Source: Flectonema sp. DT1601 (lineage: Eukaryota; Euglenozoa; Diplonemea; Diplonemida; Diplonemidae). Taken from it: 64,000 nucleotides of DNA. The notes under the pieces were generated by a model, which had not been told where the DNA came from, made no database searches, and saw only the letters and a list, made by a program, of their open reading frames with translations. Position numbers and translations under genes: made by a program. Shown here in pieces: positions 12,663 through 23,631 of the stretch. The number at the start of each line of letters is the position of its first letter. The first letter of the stretch is position 1. The stretch covers positions 1,050,823 to 1,114,822 of the forward strand of contig OZ025807.1 in NCBI GenBank assembly GCA_964019425.1, in the 5' to 3' direction.

Positions 12663-13017
12663 ATGTCCATAATGAGCGGTACTTTTGGAGCCGGGGGAGC
12701 TTTTGTGGGTTCTAATGGACTGCACTTATTCCGCGGGGTATGTACAAAAGATTACTATTTGTGTGTCTGACGGAGGGATTACAGCTAATTGCGTATTGTA
12801 GAGGTCCTTTGTATTATTCTATCTATAAAACTTAAAACAGGACTCTGTTCCATCGGGAAACATGTTGCCATTCAAAAAACCAGCAGTTGCAGAAGTTGCA
12901 CCTGTTGAGAGTGCTCCAGCAGCAACTGCTGCTGCGGGTCTCAGCAACTGTAAGAGAGACACTCGTAAGATAATCGCGAAAAGAGAATGCAAGAAGATGT
13001 GTAGCGTCGTTAGTTAA
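12663..13017 (+). CDS. Small Cys/Lys-rich protein, tandem copy 1
   Basis: Exon 1 12663-12737 and exon 2 12841-13017 (103-nt intron, GTATGT...ACAG, phase 0) encode 83 residues. The N-terminus MSIMSGTFGAGGAF is Gly/Ser-rich; a Pro/Ala linker follows; the C-terminus has CKRDTRKIIAKRECKKMC then SVVS (Cys spacing 12 and 3). It is paralogous to the next gene: both share the MSxMSGxFGAxGxF start, LPFKK and the CxRDTRKxIAKRECKKMC end. I do not recognise the family. The basic three-Cys tail could bind metal, nucleic acid or a partner protein; that is inference. Too short and split to be seen as one frame, but the conserved paralog strongly supports it. Confidence 0.75.
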
Positions 13018-13339
13018 TTTCCGAATTTTAAGTTGTTTTAATCATAAGAAGTTAAACCCAAAGAACGCACGCTTTAAGTGAACCTCCCTTTTTGAAAAAC
13101 AATCTGTTCGCCGAGCAATTACAGCAAACTGGCGAAATGCTTTTTGTTGCCGTTTTGAGTACACCCAAATAGAATAATGGAAAATGATAGTAAAGTACTC
13201 GGGCGAGTTTATAATACTTTTCGATAGGTCACAATGCATTATGTGAAAGATAGTCCTTGTTTTATGTTGTTATAAAAGAAGGTACTACTGTTTTAAATTT
13301 CAATTACTATCAGCTACACATACACTAATACCCTAAACA

Positions 13340-13625
13340 ATGTCCTTCATGAGCGGAATGTTCGGTGCCACTGGAGGTTTTCTCGGTGCTCAAGATGCCA
13401 CTTTGCTTCCATTCAAGAAGGTACGTATTGAAGATACTTTTTCATAAATTGTTGAAATGTGCAAGTCTGAGGACAAGAAACACAATAATACAGCCGGAGC
13501 CTGTTGCAGCGGCAACGCCACCTGTGAAGACAACTGAAGGAGGTACGCACCCTGATTGCGTTCGCGACACGAGGAAGGTTATCGCAAAAAGAGAATGTAA
13601 GAAAATGTGTAAGGCTGTTTCCTAA
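13340..13625 (+). CDS. Small Cys/Lys-rich protein, tandem copy 2
   Basis: Exon 1 13340-13420 and exon 2 13494-13625 (73-nt intron, GTACGT...ACAG, phase 0) encode 70 residues, starting MSFMSGMFGATGGF and ending CVRDTRKVIAKRECKKMC then KAVS. The paralog lies 320 nt upstream. The intron sits immediately after LPFKK here, but 13 codons before the end of LPFKK in copy 1, so the intron position moved or the linker was rebuilt. A pyrimidine tract and AG (about 13314) precede the ATG. Family unrecognised; soluble, basic, possibly abundant or structural. Confidence 0.75.
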
Positions 13626-13817
13626 GTTTCTAATTAGCTACACTTCAGAAGAATAACTCCAATTACACTGTTTGCCGCTTGGAGACTGCATTGAAAGAAT
13701 GAAGGAGAGGTTGTAAACAGAAAAAAGCAGCAAAAAGAATCGCGCACACAACTCAATAACACTTTTTACGAGAATTTCGTGTTTGTTTTTACTTTATTTT
13801 TTCTACAGTCGGAGGGT

Positions 13818-14957
13818 ATGACAGCCAGCGCTGGGTCATTTCACTGTGCGGTGATATTGAGCGAACGAGGTGCATTCGGATGGGGTGCGAATGGGGGTGG
13901 GCGGGCGAACGCCCCCACAGAAGGAAGTAGTACGAGAGCGAAAATGATATCCTGCGGGGGAATACACACTGCAGTACTAATGGAAGATGGAGGGGTTGAA
14001 TGTTGGGGAAGGTGTCACGAGAGAATAGCACCACCAGCTAAAAAGATAATTTCTATTTCTGCCGGAGGAAGTCACACTTTGGTTCTAACTAGCGACGGGA
14101 AGGTTTCAGCTTTTGGGAACGCAGCGTTTGGTTCGGCGAACCCGCCACGCCTTTCCGTCAGAGTGAAGCAGATCTCTGCGGGTGGTTCCCATTCAACTGT
14201 TTTATTGGAAAATGGCCGCATCATTTGTTGGGGTCGGATTCCGCAACACAACATTCCAACTGAAAAGGCGGCTTGCATTTCAGCGGGGGAGTCGCACTCG
14301 ATTGCTATCCTCACTCAAACTCAGCAGGTTGTCGGTTGGGGAGACAATAGTTCTGGTCAGTCTAGTCCACCTCACTTAGACCCACCTCCCATTACTATTT
14401 CTGCAGGTGGTCGCCACTCACTCGCTCTGCTTAGCAACGGGACAGTGGTAGGGTGGGGGCACTCGGGGAATAGAAGAATCTCATCACCCCCCTTTCAAGA
14501 CAAAGTTGTGCAAATTTCGGCGGGTGGTATGCACAGCTTAGCTGTCGATGAAAAGGGAAAGGTCTATGTGTGGGGTTATAACGGAAACGGTCAGCAAAAC
14601 ATTCCTCATCCTGAAGAGCAAGTAACCCAGCTTCGTAAAACGACAGAACAATCTCCAAACAAGTCGTCGCGATGCAAGCCTTTGAAGCCTCGCAAGCCCC
14701 GTCTTGTACGCCAGCAAGATGCTTTTATTCGAACCTTCACCCAACTTCCTATCTTCCAAACAGAGTCGATGTTATCACTTCCTCCTCCAAAATCCAGGCC
14801 TAGGCCGGCAGCTGCTGTTTCATTCGCGCTGCCCTTCAACATGGAGTTTGATAGTCCATTGCCACTTAGCATACTAAGTCAGAGACTACCTAGTATTAAA
14901 GTGAGGAACAAGACTTTACCTTCAGCTTCTGAGCATAGAATGATTCCCATTCTATGA
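13818..14957 (+). CDS. RCC1-like beta-propeller protein
   Basis: A 379-residue intronless protein. Residues about 1-275 hold six or seven repeats of the RCC1/ALS2 style: ISAGGSHTLVLTSDGKVSAF, ISAGGSHSTVLLENGRIICW, ISAGGRHSLALLSNGTVVGW, and so on, the Gly-rich turn plus H-S-x-x-L plus G-x-V-x-x-W/F. RCC1 proteins are seven-bladed propellers acting as nucleotide-exchange factors or scaffolds. The C-terminal ~100 residues are basic and Pro-rich, without a domain I recognise. The ATG at 13818 is chosen because a T-rich tract ending CTACAG (13801-13808) looks like an acceptor; an in-frame start at 13779 would lie in that tract. The exact partner GTPase, if any, cannot be told. Confidence 0.75.
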   Translation: MTASAGSFHCAVILSERGAFGWGANGGGRANAPTEGSSTRAKMISCGGIHTAVLMEDGGVECWGRCHERIAPPAKKIISISAGGSHTLVLTSDGKVSAFGNAAFGSANPPRLSVRVKQISAGGSHSTVLLENGRIICWGRIPQHNIPTEKAACISAGESHSIAILTQTQQVVGWGDNSSGQSSPPHLDPPPITISAGGRHSLALLSNGTVVGWGHSGNRRISSPPFQDKVVQISAGGMHSLAVDEKGKVYVWGYNGNGQQNIPHPEEQVTQLRKTTEQSPNKSSRCKPLKPRKPRLVRQQDAFIRTFTQLPIFQTESMLSLPPPKSRPRPAAAVSFALPFNMEFDSPLPLSILSQRLPSIKVRNKTLPSASEHRMIPIL

Positions 14958-15591
14958 ATGATTTCCAGAATTAATTTGTAAGGAAAACTGTCTGGTTTGC
15001 CTTCTGTTTTCAACAGAAATGTTGATTCCAAATTGTGTCTGTTTAGTTTCTATATTTCAGTAGGATTGGTTTCGGCATTATTTATAAGTAGTTCCCGCGA
15101 CTGGCAAATAGATCTGGTGTCAGAGGACAACTATCAGATGAATATATATTTGAGTTTTATTAGAAGAGTTTTCATTTACAAAATTAAGTTTCAGTTCCAC
15201 TTATTTCCCACACTTAGTAACTTCAGTAGTTAAAATCTATTCTTCATCCTGAGTGCGAGACCTGAGCATCTGTGGGGTTTGATAATCTTATCTTCACTCG
15301 TCTTTCAGGTGTCAGTCGTAAAATCGAGTAAAAGTAATTAGTCACCAGCAGCAATAAAGTAGACTGGCTCTCTGAGAAGATTAAAACAAGCCAGATATCA
15401 ATTGTTAACTTTTGCTTAAGGGGAATAAGTAAATCCTGGAAACTACGTACGTATCCCAGAACAATTAGGGCAACTACTTTATAAATTCATACTTAAATTT
15501 GTTTAAGATTCAAAGGATTTACCTCACAGAATGAATTTCTTCTGCAGTTAGCAGTAACATGACGCATTGAAAACAGAACGTCAGCTGAACA
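14958..15591. other. Intergenic region
   Basis: About 630 nt of AT-rich DNA between the RCC1-like and channel genes. Several AGs preceded by pyrimidines lie near 15545-15570 and could serve as the acceptor for the channel mRNA. Short frames (e.g. around 15000-15230) show no coding character. No RNA gene or repeat seen. Confidence 0.5.
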
Positions 15592-18500
15592 ATGAGGAGA
15601 AGGAGGAAGTCAACTCTTCAACGCATCCTGAGCCCAGATGATGACGATATTGGAAATGGGCTTCTCGACGGGGCTGATGAAGTTGCGTTCGGAGTATGTT
15701 GATCACATTAAAGCTTCTAAATTTTGTAATTTAAAACTAAACATAAAACAGATGTTCAACCGAAAAGGAACTAAAGAGAAAGAAAATCGCGAGCAAATAA
15801 CACAAAGTGATGTATTTCAGCAGTTGGAGCAACTCTCTTCTTTTAGGAAGGAATTCCTTTCTAAGTCTGCAGCGCTAATGGCGACACTTAAACAGCGTCA
15901 AATCGATACTGAAGAACTGTTATTGAAAAATCTCGATGATGTGCGAACGAAGGGTGTCACACCATCATCATCTGCATCTGGCACTCCTCAGAAACGAAAG
16001 ATGACACTCGCAATTAAGAGTGCTCTGCAGAAAGTTGCTCGGGGACAAGCAGACAAGCAAGTTGAACAGATTGCTAAGTCAAATGTTGTTGAAGCTCAAG
16101 AAAAAGAACCACCAGAAAATGAAGCTGAACCCCTTCCTGTCATAGGAGTACAACCTTCTCCAACTGACGAAAGTAGTACTTCTTACGTTTTCAATCCAAC
16201 TTCTTTTGGAAGTCGCGATGATGAGAATATCGACGACGTATCTTTTGAAAACGAATCCCTCTCAAGCAACAGCGATGATGACGAGAACTTGTTCGATGAT
16301 GATCCCCTTCCTCGATTTATTGTTCTTCCGGAATCAACGGTATGCAGATAATTATTAGAACACTTGTTGGAGCAAGAGTCACTCGATTTATTTTAGGTTA
16401 ACCCTAGAGAAAGAGGCAAAAACCCTGTTTTTGAGAAAATCGAAATTTTTGACTAGGGGAAAAGGGGGTATGGGGAAAAATACAAAGGGATTACAGGGTG
16501 AAAGACACCCCCCCGCGCATTGAAAAAAAACTAAGGTTAGTCCGCAAGGGGGCCAAAATAACTTGAGAAAATGCAACAACAGCCTAAAAAAACACTGTTG
16601 CTTAAGACCCCTGGGTTCGCTTTGATTTTGGCAATTTTGTAGGAGTAGAGTGCTTTGGGATATGATTGTGTGTAGCAAAGGTATGGTTGTTGCAAACAGG
16701 GGCTGAATACTTGTCAATATTCTCGTGATATTGTTCGAAGCAAGGATCAATGCATAAGAAAACCCCACATTTTGAACGGGAAATCGATGACCTTACTTTT
16801 TTTGAGAACAAATCTGTGAACTGCAGTCCCCAAAAATATCGAATTTTCGAAGGTAGTGACATTTTGTGTGAGTTTGGTGTGTTCCGTGATCAATAAGTTG
16901 AGAACATAGCCTCTTTTTGAACTGAGCATATGTCCCGACGTCTTTTCCAGACTTCTTTTGGAGGTTGAAAACATTGAAGATAGAAATCTCTAACAAGTAG
17001 TGAAAGACTTTCAGGGTCCAGCGTTTTGTCATCAATGTTCTTCTTGCCTTCCCCCTGATACTACGAGGTCAACACCACCCATTAGTTTGTTGTACTGATG
17101 GATCTGTACCGGTACCGGTAAGTCGATGGTCACTTTTTGATGGATATCTTGAACTATTGTTCCCAAAAAGCTGCGGATTTTGTAGAGCTTGTCAGTAGGT
17201 ACGGGGTTGGTAGACAGTGTAAAACTTTAGATTGGTTCGAATTTGGAGGAACCTTGGGATTTAATAAATAAAGGGCTTTCCCACCCCCTTTATTCCGCTT
17301 ATTTTGGAAAAAAAGGGATAAAAGCCCTTTATTTTTCCCCCTTTAAAGGGGTATAAGTATGATTATTTATTTATGTATTTTCTAATTGTATTCCCAACAG
17401 ATTCGGGTACTGCATGATGTTCTGTTTCTGATCATACTTGCCTATGAGATTCTTCAGGTTGGGTCCGCTTTGTCTCTAAAAACGGTATGGTGTTTTATCA
17501 GTGATTAGATAAATAATATCAGGTCATCGAGAACGTAATAAAACAAGAAAAACAGTACTATTCGTTTCCTTCACATGAAATTATTGTGTTCGATGTGGTG
17601 ATAACAATATTTTATGTGTTCAGTTCGATAATGAACTTCCGAACTGCACAATTAGACAACTGGGAGCTCATCGGGGACATGGATGATGAAGTACCTCAAC
17701 TGATGCTCATGTACCTGCACGGCTGGTTCAAGCTTGATGTTGCTATAACAATACCTTATGGGTTGTTAGTCCTTCATTGGAGCACTGCTGGATATCACTT
17801 TTTAAAAGTGATTAAGGTGTTGCGACTGGTGCGGGTTCCGTCTCTGTTTCGGAGAAGTTCCCCGGTTAGCCACCGCCCGCTTTGGGTGCGGACAATACTG
17901 TTTATGTTTTGTTGGTTGCTGTGTGTGCACTGCCTTGCATGTGTGTGGGTCGGTCTTGAAGCTGGCGAAGTAGCAGGCGATGACTTTAATCATACGGAGC
18001 GGTATGTCCGTGCTATCTATTATGTTGTTTCTACTATGACAACAGTTGGTTATGGTGACATCACTCCCAAGAGCTCGAGGCACAAGTTATTTTCCTCAGT
18101 CCTAATGATGTTGGGTGCTGGAACGTACGGGTACGTCACCGGCAACATCTCAAAACTTTTACTGAACACTGACCAACTAAAGCGAGAATCCGATGACCGA
18201 AGAACAAAACTTGGAGCATTCATGCACTTCTATGACGTTCCGTGGTCCCTTCAAAAAGAGACATTCGCAATCTACCCGATGATCATTGAAAGAGAAGTGT
18301 ACGATTTAGAATCGACTACGGGCGACCTTCCGCTGAGCATCAGCAGCAAATTAAGAACTTTTATTAAAATGAAACTACTGCGAGAACTTCATTTTATGAA
18401 AGGATTACCTGAAAAGGTTTGTTTGTTGCTATCGGAAAAACTCTTGGCAGAAACTGTGGACGCTGGTGAAATCATCATTTTCGAGGGAACAGAAGGAAGT

Positions 18501-19436
18501 GAGATGTACGTTGTAAACAGAGGGGTTGTTGAGGTTTTCAAAACAGTACGCGATTCGTATGGTAAGCTAAAGAAGGTTTGGCTTGTTAACCTCCGTGACG
18601 GTAGCTTTTTTGGTGAATTTAGTCTGCTTAAGAAATGCAAACGGACAGCAACAGTACGTTCACTGACACCTTGTCAGTTATTTGTTCTTACGAAGGAAGC
18701 TTTCGAAGAGACGTGTTTAGTATATCCTCAGCTACGTGAGGCACTTGAATCTCAGATGTCAAATCGGGCTGTGCCGGAACCTTCAAAAGAAGACAATAAG
18801 CAAGGTAACTGCTGCAAGTCGGAACAAATCTCCCCGCAAGAAGATCAGCATGATAACAACGAGCCACCGATGCGCGTGTCGAGTCTGCAGGATAGTAGTA
18901 AGTCATCTAGGGAAAATGAAATAGACACGGTTGAGGTTGACCAAAAGCAAAAGGAATCTGAACAAATGTTGAGAGTTGTCGAGTCCTTGAAATCTCAATC
19001 ACCACTTCACAAGAAAGCCCTCGACAAATGGGTTGCTTTTACTAGAACACGCAGGGTAACTAATGCTACGGAAGGGTTTGAAGCTCCGAATTCATACGGA
19101 ACACACGCATTATTCCAAACTAGGTCACAAGCAGGAGGTTCTCCCCAAGAGGTTCCACCGTTAGCCAGAGATTCGTTAGGAACACTTTCGTATTTCCAAG
19201 GCAGGGACTCAAGACCCTGCTCTCCTGTGGATTTTGAACAGAAAGACTCATTTCCGAAACGCTCACCTTTTAATCCCTTGTCTCGACCGAGCAACATGAG
19301 AGTTTCGCGACAATCTGTAGATCCAGATGCAAACTCGGATGGTGTGAAGTCGCCGGTGTTCGTTGGTGAAGGTGTCGTCCCCGTCCTTATGGGAACAGTA
19401 CATGTAAACCACGGCAGCAGACTAGTACAGACCTAA
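15592..19436 (+). CDS. Cyclic-nucleotide-binding-domain K+ channel
   Basis: Exons: 15592-15693, 15752-16339, 17401-17484, 17556-19436, giving 884 residues; introns are 58, 1061 and 71 nt, all GT...AG, phase 0. The cytoplasmic N-terminus (~230 residues) is coiled-coil/acidic. A six-helix voltage-gated-type core follows: S1 in exon 3, an S4-like HFLKVIKVLRLVRVP with Lys/Arg spacing, S5, the selectivity filter TTVGYGD (about residue 422) and S6. The C-linker leads to a cyclic-nucleotide-binding domain (about 520-640) with FGEFSLL and KRTATVRS, matching the phosphate-binding cassette Gly-Glu and Arg-Thr-Ala. The tail is long and disordered. GYGD predicts K+ selectivity. It belongs to the EAG/HCN/CNG superfamily in the plasma or ciliary membrane. 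Intron 2 is enlarged by a piggyBac remnant. Confidence 0.85.
16398..17340 (-). mobile_element. piggyBac transposon remnant in a channel-gene intron
   Basis: The right boundary in element orientation is visible at 16398: the target TTAA followed directly by CCCTAGAGAAAG, matching the TTAA target and CCCTAGA-type terminus of piggyBac elements. Reading minus from about 17110, the broken frame contains YNKLMGGVDLV, then RWTLKVFHYLLEISIFNVF and YAQFKKRLCSQLID, characteristic of the piggyBac DDE transposase C-terminal half (the GGVD motif carries the third acidic residue). Stops and frameshifts interrupt it, and no matching CCCTAG terminus is seen near 17340, so the element is truncated. Its upstream boundary is approximate. 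Confidence 0.75.
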
Positions 19437-20858
19437 TACTAAAATATTTCCGAATGAATGACATCGAGCACAAGCAGATTTCTCCTTCCCATTACACGCA
19501 GTGCTTCTGCATCTGTGCGGTGAATTCATGGCTTCACAGTCATATGCAATTCAAAACCGATTATATTCAAACATTTATAACCTATGTTTGAGCTTGAAAG
19601 TAACATTTTCCCCCTCAAGAGCCACACTTTCACGAACATTGGAGTCGAGAGCATGTCCGATGGCGCAGTGCGAAACCTACAAGATACCGGTGGTGATAGT
19701 GTGCGTGATATTCATAGTGAACGCTGATACAACCTTAGTTCCCTTTACACCAGAATATCATTTGGGTGGGGCCATTGATGGGCAGATCTTGGCGTCACAT
19801 CCCGCTTGTACTTGTTCCTACAGGAACCATGCCGGTTGCCAGTGTGCGTCCGCCAGCAGATGACCCTTCTCTGCATATTCTTCACCTCGGGTCTTCAAGA
19901 CTCGAGTAGTCTAGGAAAGCCTTACGTCGGGTTCCACTGTTAACCTTCCTTTTCATTTTATTTCAGAAAACTTCAGAAAACCTATGTACCAAACTGGACA
20001 CAACTACTACCACGGGCCAATAGCACCCAATACCACCTGCACCTAACTATCAGATTTTTTCCCTATTTTTTTGAGCTTGTAAAAGCGGAAAATACGCAAA
20101 CAACCCCAAATGCATCATGACCCCAATGCCTGTTCAACATTCGATCCTGATGTGGAACTTCCTCCGAGATGGGATATCGGCTGGGTTATACTTAGAAGCC
20201 TTAGTGCTTACCCAAGAGAGAGTAGGAACATTTTAAAACCAGAACACTCAATAGCAGTTAATAACACTTATGGTGAACACACATCTTTTTTCTAAAAGCA
20301 CCACAGACCCTGTTGCCAACCCAAATTGTGAGATGATCAGCCTGCTTAATCCTTGAGTGTCTGCCCAAGGGCGTCCTACCATGTTGGTTTTCTTCCCACA
20401 CCACTACACATTCGAACCCAAGTATAATATTTTCAATTGCTTGAAAAAAAGAGTTAGTTAGTTAGTTATTTAATCCAACGTTACTGTATATTATGAGTGC
20501 TAGGTAACTCACACCCAATCCGTAGCCATATCCGAAGATTTCGCATGGATTGTGGAAGTAGCATCGACTGAAAGATTAATAAATACCAATCTCCAGCTTT
20601 CCGCCTCGCCTAGCTTATTAAACTATCGAACTAAAATAAAAAACAAAACTAAAAAAAAAAAAAAAAAAAAGGGCAATGGCCCAAAATACCCCACTTTTTT
20701 TGCAAATGGCCGGGTTTGCGGGTTTGCCAAAATACCCCAAAATACACCGAACCTCGGGCTTTGGGAACTTGTAAGTCAATTTGTGTACAGGAAGGCTCCC
20801 ACAGGTTCAATTTATTCGGATTTATAACAACTTTCTCCTCAGCTAGTTCCTCAAAAAA
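19437..20858. other. Intergenic region at the end of the plus-strand cluster
   Basis: About 1.4 kb without a convincing gene. Frames at 19501-19863 and 20110-20295 are short and of non-coding character. A GTTA microrepeat lies near 20455 and an A19 run at 20650-20670. The block 20680-20790 (with AAAATACACCGAAC and GGGAACTTGTAA) is similar to the reverse complement of 30850-30910, so part of it is a dispersed repeat. Confidence 0.45.
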
Positions 20859-21929
20859 TGTCATCAGCAACCGAGAATTCTGACCTGTCTAAACAGCGAT
20901 TCTGAATCGGCTAACTCCTCCTACTTCTCTCACTCCCACTCCTCCCAGTCTTCCTCGCTGCCTGAGGGTATTCAAGAGTGGCAGGATGAGGTTTTCAGCA
21001 GCAAGCGAGGGTGGGAAACGGCAGTGCGCCATTGTGAGACCCAGCGGGGTAAGGGGTTAAGAGCGAAGCAGAGCGACAGAACCCGCGCGCAGCTGACTGA
21101 CAAGAAGTGCAAGTTTTCTGCACATGCACGGGCGGGGGGGGACAGGTGGACAACTACCTCGTCCAACCCGCATCATAATTGCGGAAAAAGCCAGGCGCAG
21201 CATTTCCTCGAAGTACTTGGCAGAAATCTTGCGGTCAGTAGCCGTAAGCTTCACTGTGAAGTCGGTGACAAAGCTGGCAAAAAAGGTGTGTGGCGTAAGG
21301 GTAGGAAGAAAGGTGGCACGAAATACTTTGAACCACCTGCTGGGGTTGTGATTGCTGCCTGGATGAGGGCTGTGATGGAGGACGCGGACTGTGAAAGCCG
21401 CACCATGTTGAGAGTCGACGAAGACGGTCGATTCAATAAGGCCGTGTGGTCCTTCGGACACTCTCGCAGAGGAGCGAAATTTCTTCGCTCCGTGTTCGCC
21501 TTCGACGCGACACACCTGTCAGGAAAGTACAAGGGTGTTTTGTACATCCCCGTTGGCGTTGATGCCAACAGCCACTTGTTTCCACTGATATTTATGATAT
21601 CGGAGGGAAATGAAAACAAGGACGGGTGGTCCACTTTTGTGAAGCTGTACAAAGATTGGATTGGAAACTCAGTGCGTACAAGTGTCGTTAGGGTGCGGGG
21701 GCACCACCCCATCCACTGCACTATGACGCCCCCGACTTCACATTACGTGAGACATGCATTGGGGGTTTGCGGGTTTGCGGGATTTGTCGCCACAAGTCGG
21801 CCAAGAGCCCGTGCAAGCAATAGCTCGACTGCCCTCTGTGCCCACAGACGACGTTGTTTTACATACCGCAGGAAACCTGCACGACAACGAAACAAAACCC
21901 GACGACCGGCAAATTTGTTACAAGATTAG
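20859..21929 (+). pseudogene. Truncated Mutator-like (MULE) transposase
   Basis: The open frame from about 20900 encodes an N-terminal Ser-rich part, a basic region, and then a MULE transposase core: FAFDATHLSGKYKGVLY supplies the first catalytic Asp, and FMISEGNENKDGWSTFVKLY follows in the expected position. Homology to the second MULE at 62336 is evident (SDACHLSGAFRGTLY; SENKDGWAY). After about 21690 the frame no longer resembles a transposase: the second Asp, the final Glu and the SWIM finger are missing. The ATG at 20859 runs into a stop after 15 codons in a different frame from the core, so a frameshift is likely. No terminal inverted repeats recognised. Dead copy. Confidence 0.7.
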
Positions 21930-21977
21930 GTAGACGACTACCATGGGAAAAGCACACAAGCGAAATACAAACTCCCT

Positions 21978-22481
21978 CTAATTGGTAGAAGTGTACCAAC
22001 TACTGATCACCGCAATGATCAGAACAGGAGGAGGGAAAAGAGAAATGTAAAACCTTGCAACGAAAAATAAAACGGAAACAAAAGCCCCGAATCCTTCAAC
22101 GACTTTGGGGTTCGCACGAGCAAAATAAACAACACATAACAACAAAATAACTGTCGCGAGAATGCACAAAGCTGTCTGACGAAGAAATCGCCTCAGTCGG
22201 TAGTCATCCGGTCTTGGAATGACGGGCGATGGTGCACGTAGTTGTTGTGGTGGTGTTGGCAATGTTGGCCCCTCGCTCATCGCACGCTGAGGAAACTTTG
22301 CTCGCTGGTGTTGTTGTTGATGATGTTGCGGTAGCGGTTGCTTCACTTGTTGTTCTACTTGTTGAAGTTGCTGTTGTACTTGTTGTTGCTGTTGCTGCTC
22401 CCCAGGCTCAGTCAGCTGCAGAGCTTCCTTCATCCGCAGCACTACAACCCCTCGCTCTCTCTCTCCCGAGAGCACCGACAT
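21978..22481 (-). CDS. Hypothetical Gln-rich protein with two membrane helices
   Basis: A 167-residue frame: a Gln-rich stretch (residues ~29-65), a Pro-rich spacer, a basic segment (DDYRLRRFLRQT) and two hydrophobic segments near the C-terminus (LCILATVILLLCVVYFA; VSVLFFVARFYISLF, then VLIIAVI). In-frame sequence upstream of the chosen ATG runs to a stop about 110 nt further up. It sits between a dead MULE and a retroelement nest, so it may be transposon cargo or an orphan gene. Nothing recognised, and no splice support. Tentative. Confidence 0.3.
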   Translation of the reverse strand: MSVLSGERERGVVVLRMKEALQLTEPGEQQQQQQVQQQLQQVEQQVKQPLPQHHQQQHQRAKFPQRAMSEGPTLPTPPQQLRAPSPVIPRPDDYRLRRFLRQTALCILATVILLLCVVYFARANPKVVEGFGAFVSVLFFVARFYISLFPPPVLIIAVISSWYTSTN

Positions 22482-22675
22482 CTCTCTTGCTCCCTTCCGG
22501 GAGAGACACCATGCTTGCTGGTGCCTCTCCCAGACTCGGTTCCTGCGCTGAGGCGTGCCACCTCCTCGGAGTCAGACTCCCACGGTGCAGTTGTCGTCCA
22601 GAACATGATTGGTGTTGAACTTTGGGTACGGCTGCCTGTGTAAATAAAAAAAGAAAATTACAACAATACACCGGA

Positions 22676-23031
22676 GGCACATCAATTATTAGGGAAGTGG
22701 AACCCTTTTTTTGTATTTTTTTTTATTTATTTTCACAGGGAGGTTCCCCTGCTATTTATTTATTTTTTTTGTTTGTTATCATTATTATTTTTATTTTTGG
22801 TTGTTTTTTTTTATTTATGTATTTGTTTGTTTGTTTGTTTTTTTGATTAGCGCGAAGCCCCAACATATTATATCGGTGCCTGCATTTGGAACTAAGATGT
22901 TATTAGAAAAGCTAACAAACCATCAACAGATGATAGAACTAAGCTACGTATGATGGCATCATAGCTGACTCCCCAAAATCTCACATTCTTATGGGTTTTC
23001 TGCAAGATTTTCCATCGACGAGACCTAATTT
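22676..23031. repeat. Dispersed T-rich repeat, copy 1
   Basis: The T-rich half (22676-22853, TTATTT, TTTG and GTTT tracts, with CACAGGGAGGTTCCCCTGC) recurs at 59731-59906. The second half (from GCGAAGCCCCAACATATTAT to GACGAGACCTAATTT) recurs with the distal T-rich part at 23366-23631. Copy 1 carries an extra CAACAGATG near 22923. No protein detected; possibly a non-autonomous element or part of one. Confidence 0.7.
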
Positions 23032-23089
23032 CCTGTGGTTGGCTGACACAGTACGAACAGCAGCGATAGGCCTCAAGGGGCGCGGACCC

Positions 23090-23366
23090 CCCACAACTGT
23101 TACCAGGGCACATTGGTAGGCCCATTGACCTCGATATTGCTGAGATTATGCCTTGGGTGAAAGATTGTTTATTCAGCGGGGATTCAGGACATTTGGTTTG
23201 GATAACGTGCTATTTGTAGCACATGAACGTGTTCACCCCGTGGAAGTAGCTGCGAGATTTCGGGGCCTGTGTACAAAGTATTGCGTGGCTGGGGGATGTG
23301 GACCCTATTGGTCAGACAATTAATGCTATCTAGGGGTTCTACGCATTAGTGTGGCCCACTGAGATT
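23090..23366 (+). pseudogene. Reverse-transcriptase fragment of a second VIPER-like family
   Basis: The same ~275-nt sequence occurs again as 28711-28800 plus 29244-29430, where it is split by an inserted solo repeat. One frame reads TFGLDNVLFVAHERVHPVEV, which lines up with the RT motif C region WWIDNIRLFG of the complete element; GRPIDLDIAEIMPWVKDCLF in another frame would precede it. Frames are shifted and contain stops, so it is dead. It ends abruptly against copy 2 of the T-rich repeat at 23366. Confidence 0.55.
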
Positions 23367-23631
23367 CTATTTATTTTTTTTGTTTGTTATCATTATTATT
23401 TTTATTTTTGGTTGTTTTTTTTTATTTATGTATTTGTTTGTTTGTTTGTTTTTTTGATTAGCGCGAAGCCCCAACATATTATATCGGTGCCTGCATTTGG
23501 AACTAAGATGTTATTAGAAAAGCTAACAAACCATAGAACTAAGCTACGTATGATGGCATCATAGCTGACTCCCCAAAATCTCACATTCTTATGGGTTTTC
23601 TGCAAGATTTTCCATCGACGAGACCTAATTT
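23366..23631. repeat. Dispersed T-rich repeat, copy 2 (interrupted by retrotransposon)
   Basis: Near-identical to the distal part of copy 1 (about 22765-23031), lacking the CAACAGATG present there. The complete retrotransposon begins immediately after its CGACGAGACCTAATTT, which marks the insertion site; in copy 1 the same sequence continues into CCTGTGG instead. Confidence 0.75.

Noticed and set aside
19501..20295. Small frames between the channel gene and the MULE
   Set aside because: No motif, poor composition, no acceptor or paralog support.
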